64,000 nucleotides of DNA from NCBI GenBank assembly GCA_014651175.1, contig BMWJ01000002.1, positions 434,001 to 498,000 on the forward strand. The letters are read 5' to 3'. Positions 61,661-64,000 of this stretch are shown in pieces. The stretch's first letter is position 1; every line of letters starts with the position of its first letter. Under the pieces are notes generated by a model that ran no database searches, was not told the DNA's origin, and saw only the letters and a list, made by a program, of their open reading frames with translations. The translations under genes and the position numbers were made by a program. The DNA comes from Streptomyces clavifer (GTDB lineage Bacteria > Actinomycetota > Actinomycetes > Streptomycetales > Streptomycetaceae).

Positions 61661-64000
61661 TCACTTCAGGCCGAAGGCCTTGATGATCTCCTGGTCGACG
61701 GCCAGACCGCCGGGCCCTTCGGCGTGTGCCCGGAGCGACACCGACGTGGCGCCCTTCCGGGGCGTCGTGAACTTCGCGGTCCAGGTACCGGAGGCGTTCC
61801 TGCGCAGCTCGGGCTCGCTCCACGTCCTGCCCTCGTCGTAACTGACCGACAGCGAGGCCTTCGTCGCCTTCACCGCACCGTCCAGCCATGCCTGGGTAGC
61901 GGCCTCCAGGCCGAGCTCGACGGACTTCCCGGCCCTGACGTCGCCCGCCAGGTCGGTGTCCACGGAGTAGTCCAGCTGGAGTAGCGGGATGTCGGCCTGC
62001 TGGGTGCCGTCGGACAGGGCGCCCGAGACGAAGTCCCACTCGGTGTGCGTCCGCGTCGACGTCTTCCAGGTCTCCGCGTCCCTGACCGAGTCGATGACCA
62101 GCCGGTAGGGAAGCTCCTCCGGTGACAGGTCCCAGGCGTACCCGGCCCGGCCGGCGCCCTTCTTGATCAGGGTGTCCCCCTGGTAGAAGCCGTAGGACGT
62201 GGTGTCGTACTCGTCCTCCGGCATGGACCCGGAGTGGCCTTCGCCCGAGTCGGTCCACGGGGTGATGTTGAACTGGACGTCGTCGTACGCGGTCCGGAAC
62301 GGACCCCAGTAGCCGGTGCCCAGGCGGGGGCTCGTGACGGGGGCGAACCACTCGTCGCGGTAGGTCCGGCCCGCCGTGTAGTCCAGCTTCCCGCTGCGCA
62401 CCTCGTGTGCGGTGTCGGAGGCGGTGGCGTTCAGCACCGAGTGGTTCTCGTACCAGAAGGAGTCGCCGGGCAGCGGGTTGACCCACTCCGTCCGGACGCC
62501 CGGGTACTTCTCCCACTCCTCGAAGCCGACGCCCGGCCCGTAGTCCGGGATGTCGTAGCGGAAGCCGCCGCCCAGCGTCTCCTTGTGCCCGTAGAAGGTG
62601 TTCTCCACCTTCGCGAGCTGCCGGGGCGACGGGGCGAACGCCAGCGAACGGTCCGGGACGGCTCCGTCGTGCCGGTCGACCAGGTCGTAGACGTAGCTCG
62701 CGAACCTCTTCTGGTCGACGGACAGCTTCTTGCCGCGCTGTGCCGCCCTGGTCAGGGTCTCGCCCGCGATCTTCTGCACGGAGGCGACGGGAATGGTGCT
62801 CTCCTCGCCGTAGGGGAGGTAGGACTCCATCGCGACGCCGCGGCCGTCGTTGACGACGAACAGCGCCCTGGCGCCGGCGGCGAGCGCGTGGGCCAGCCGG
62901 TCGGCGGGGGCCACGGCGTCGCTGCGGTCGATCACGACGGCCTTGCCCCTGGCGTCCAGGCCCTCGTAGTCGGCGGCGGCACCGTTCCCGGCGAAGACAC
63001 CGGTCAGCTTCTGCTCACTGTCCTCGGCCACGACCGACCCGCCCTGCACGGTGGCCGGGACGTCACGCCCGTCGGCCGTCAGGCCGATCAGTTCCTCTCC
63101 CTGGCGCCAGCGGGTCAGGAAGCTGAAGCTGCCCTGCGTGACCTTCCTGGTGGGGCTCGCCCACAGCTGGTCGTACGTCAGCGGGATCTGGTAGGCATCG
63201 CGCTGGACGCTGCCGTCCGGGGCGGTGCGTGCCATGTCGTACCGCAGCTGACGGGTCTCGGTCTCCTTGGGCGTCCGCACGCTGATCCGGTGGGCTTCGG
63301 AGGCGTCCAGGGTGACGGTGGTGGACTTGTCCAGGATCGTCTCGGGAGCCGCGAGGAAGGCGACGGCCTTCGAGTCGGCCCGGTCGCCGTCGATCTCCGC
63401 GGTGGTCCATGCCGTGTAGGTGCCCGGGGGCAGCCGCAGCGTGGTCTCGCCGGAGACCTGGACCACTCCGAGTTCCGGGTCGCCGAGCGCGGCGAGAACG
63501 ACCTGGCCGTCCATCGGTTCACCCGCACGGTCCTTCAGCCTGAGCGTCAGGTCGTGGAGCTCCCGCTCCTTGTCGAGGGCGAAGCCGGTGTGCGCGACCG
63601 TCCTGCCCGCCGCGTCCGTGGCGACGACCTGGCCGGAGAACCGCGTGTCGGCGGCCACCTCCGCCGGGTCCAGCGAGAGCACGGCCTCGGCTGTGGAGCC
63701 GGCCGGGACGGTCAGCTCGGGGACGGACAGGGTGTAGGCGCTCGCGTCCGTGTCGGTGGCCAGCCTCAGGGTGATGTCCTGGTCGCCCGTGTTGCGGTAG
63801 GTGATGGTCCGCTCGGCGACCGGGTCGGACGGGCTGTGCGGCCAGCCGTAGGACGCGACCGCGACGGAACCGGTGGCCTCGACCGTCGTGTCGACGGCCG
63901 CCTTCACGTCCAGCCGACCGGTGCCCTGCTCGTACGGGGTGTACGCGTCGAGCTGCTCGGACGAGCTCATCAGCGCGTCCTTGATGCGCTGGCCCGACCA
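61661..64000 (-). CDS. S8-family serine peptidase, C-terminal part (cut by window edge)
   Basis: 779 residues to the window edge. The visible start, WSGQRIKDALM, then YTPYEQGTGRLDVKAAV, is the end of a subtilisin catalytic domain just after the GTSMAxP serine region. Downstream are beta-sandwich domains (YRNTGDQDITLRL), a PA-like insert (ADRLAHALAAGARALFVVNDG) and further accessory domains to VDQEIIKAFGLK. This is the layout of large secreted Streptomyces subtilases. The signal peptide and catalytic triad lie outside the window. Confidence 0.88.
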   Translation of the reverse strand, partial: WSGQRIKDALMSSSEQLDAYTPYEQGTGRLDVKAAVDTTVEATGSVAVASYGWPHSPSDPVAERTITYRNTGDQDITLRLATDTDASAYTLSVPELTVPAGSTAEAVLSLDPAEVAADTRFSGQVVATDAAGRTVAHTGFALDKERELHDLTLRLKDRAGEPMDGQVVLAALGDPELGVVQVSGETTLRLPPGTYTAWTTAEIDGDRADSKAVAFLAAPETILDKSTTVTLDASEAHRISVRTPKETETRQLRYDMARTAPDGSVQRDAYQIPLTYDQLWASPTRKVTQGSFSFLTRWRQGEELIGLTADGRDVPATVQGGSVVAEDSEQKLTGVFAGNGAAADYEGLDARGKAVVIDRSDAVAPADRLAHALAAGARALFVVNDGRGVAMESYLPYGEESTIPVASVQKIAGETLTRAAQRGKKLSVDQKRFASYVYDLVDRHDGAVPDRSLAFAPSPRQLAKVENTFYGHKETLGGGFRYDIPDYGPGVGFEEWEKYPGVRTEWVNPLPGDSFWYENHSVLNATASDTAHEVRSGKLDYTAGRTYRDEWFAPVTSPRLGTGYWGPFRTAYDDVQFNITPWTDSGEGHSGSMPEDEYDTTSYGFYQGDTLIKKGAGRAGYAWDLSPEELPYRLVIDSVRDAETWKTSTRTHTEWDFVSGALSDGTQQADIPLLQLDYSVDTDLAGDVRAGKSVELGLEAATQAWLDGAVKATKASLSVSYDEGRTWSEPELRRNASGTWTAKFTTPRKGATSVSLRAHAEGPGGLAVDQEIIKAFGLK

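Overview
The window is high-GC actinobacterial DNA and almost certainly comes from a Streptomyces chromosome. Supporting signs are GTG starts, 4-nt ATGA/GTGA gene overlaps, a DUF5753/DUF397 regulator pair, GH46 chitosanases, mycothiol-type enzymes and a clustered purine, allantoin and glyoxylate pathway. It contains about 50 protein genes, one tRNA-like RNA gene and two gene remnants.

Purine catabolism frames the window. On the left are a partial allantoinase (allB), its divergent IclR regulator (allR type), a MobA-like nucleotidyltransferase and malate synthase (aceB). From 29.9 to 43.5 kb lie an NCS2 purine permease, 8-oxoguanine deaminase, uraD-uraH-uricase, a small HTH_22 regulator with a thiamine-binding-type protein, hydroxypyruvate isomerase (hyi), tartronate semialdehyde reductase (glxR), catalase and glyoxylate carboligase (gcl). 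Together they take urate to allantoin and, through glyoxylate, to malate or glycerate. Catalase can remove the peroxide made by uricase.

Two operator codes tie these genes together. Motif A is a tandem pair of 15-bp half-symmetric sites (TTCCG-N5-CGGAA) with exactly 21 bp between centres. It lies upstream of allB/allR, aceB, hyi and gcl. Motif B (TTCAAC-N5-GTTGAA) lies upstream of allB, aceB, uraD and catalase. The uraD and catalase copies are identical and embed the -35 box.

About 21 kb of other genes separates the two purine blocks. From 8.9 to 19.6 kb there is a 1647-aa DUF4011-type superfamily-1 helicase with a fused nuclease domain, a tRNA-like RNA gene with a 10-bp acceptor helix and no usual anticodon loop, and a tightly overlapping four-gene operon: leucine-rich repeat protein, ankyrin protein, MoxR AAA+ ATPase, and an HExxH/VWA protein that appears to start at CTG. 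This is the best candidate in the window for an undescribed system; its function is inferred, not shown. Further along are a lipase, a TetR regulator, an XRE/DUF397 pair, an FN3 lipoprotein, a HEAT-repeat protein, a hydrolase and two tandem chitosanases that share a near-identical 164-bp tract.

At 36.4 kb two genes that have each lost their 5' end meet head to head: a GntR regulator without its DNA-binding domain, and a CBM3-GH16-like secreted hydrolase without its signal peptide. This looks like a rearrangement junction.

The right third holds ordinary genes: a zinc-ribbon protein with an Mrr-like domain, a GNAT acetyltransferase, two overlapping acyl-CoA synthetases with a divergent GAF-LuxR regulator, a winged-helix AlkZ-like protein, a DMT transporter, a glutathionyl-hydroquinone-reductase-like protein with an MFS exporter, a VOC protein, a large secreted nuclease, two flavin/deazaflavin reductases, a lysozyme-like/amidase cell-wall hydrolase and a partial S8 peptidase.
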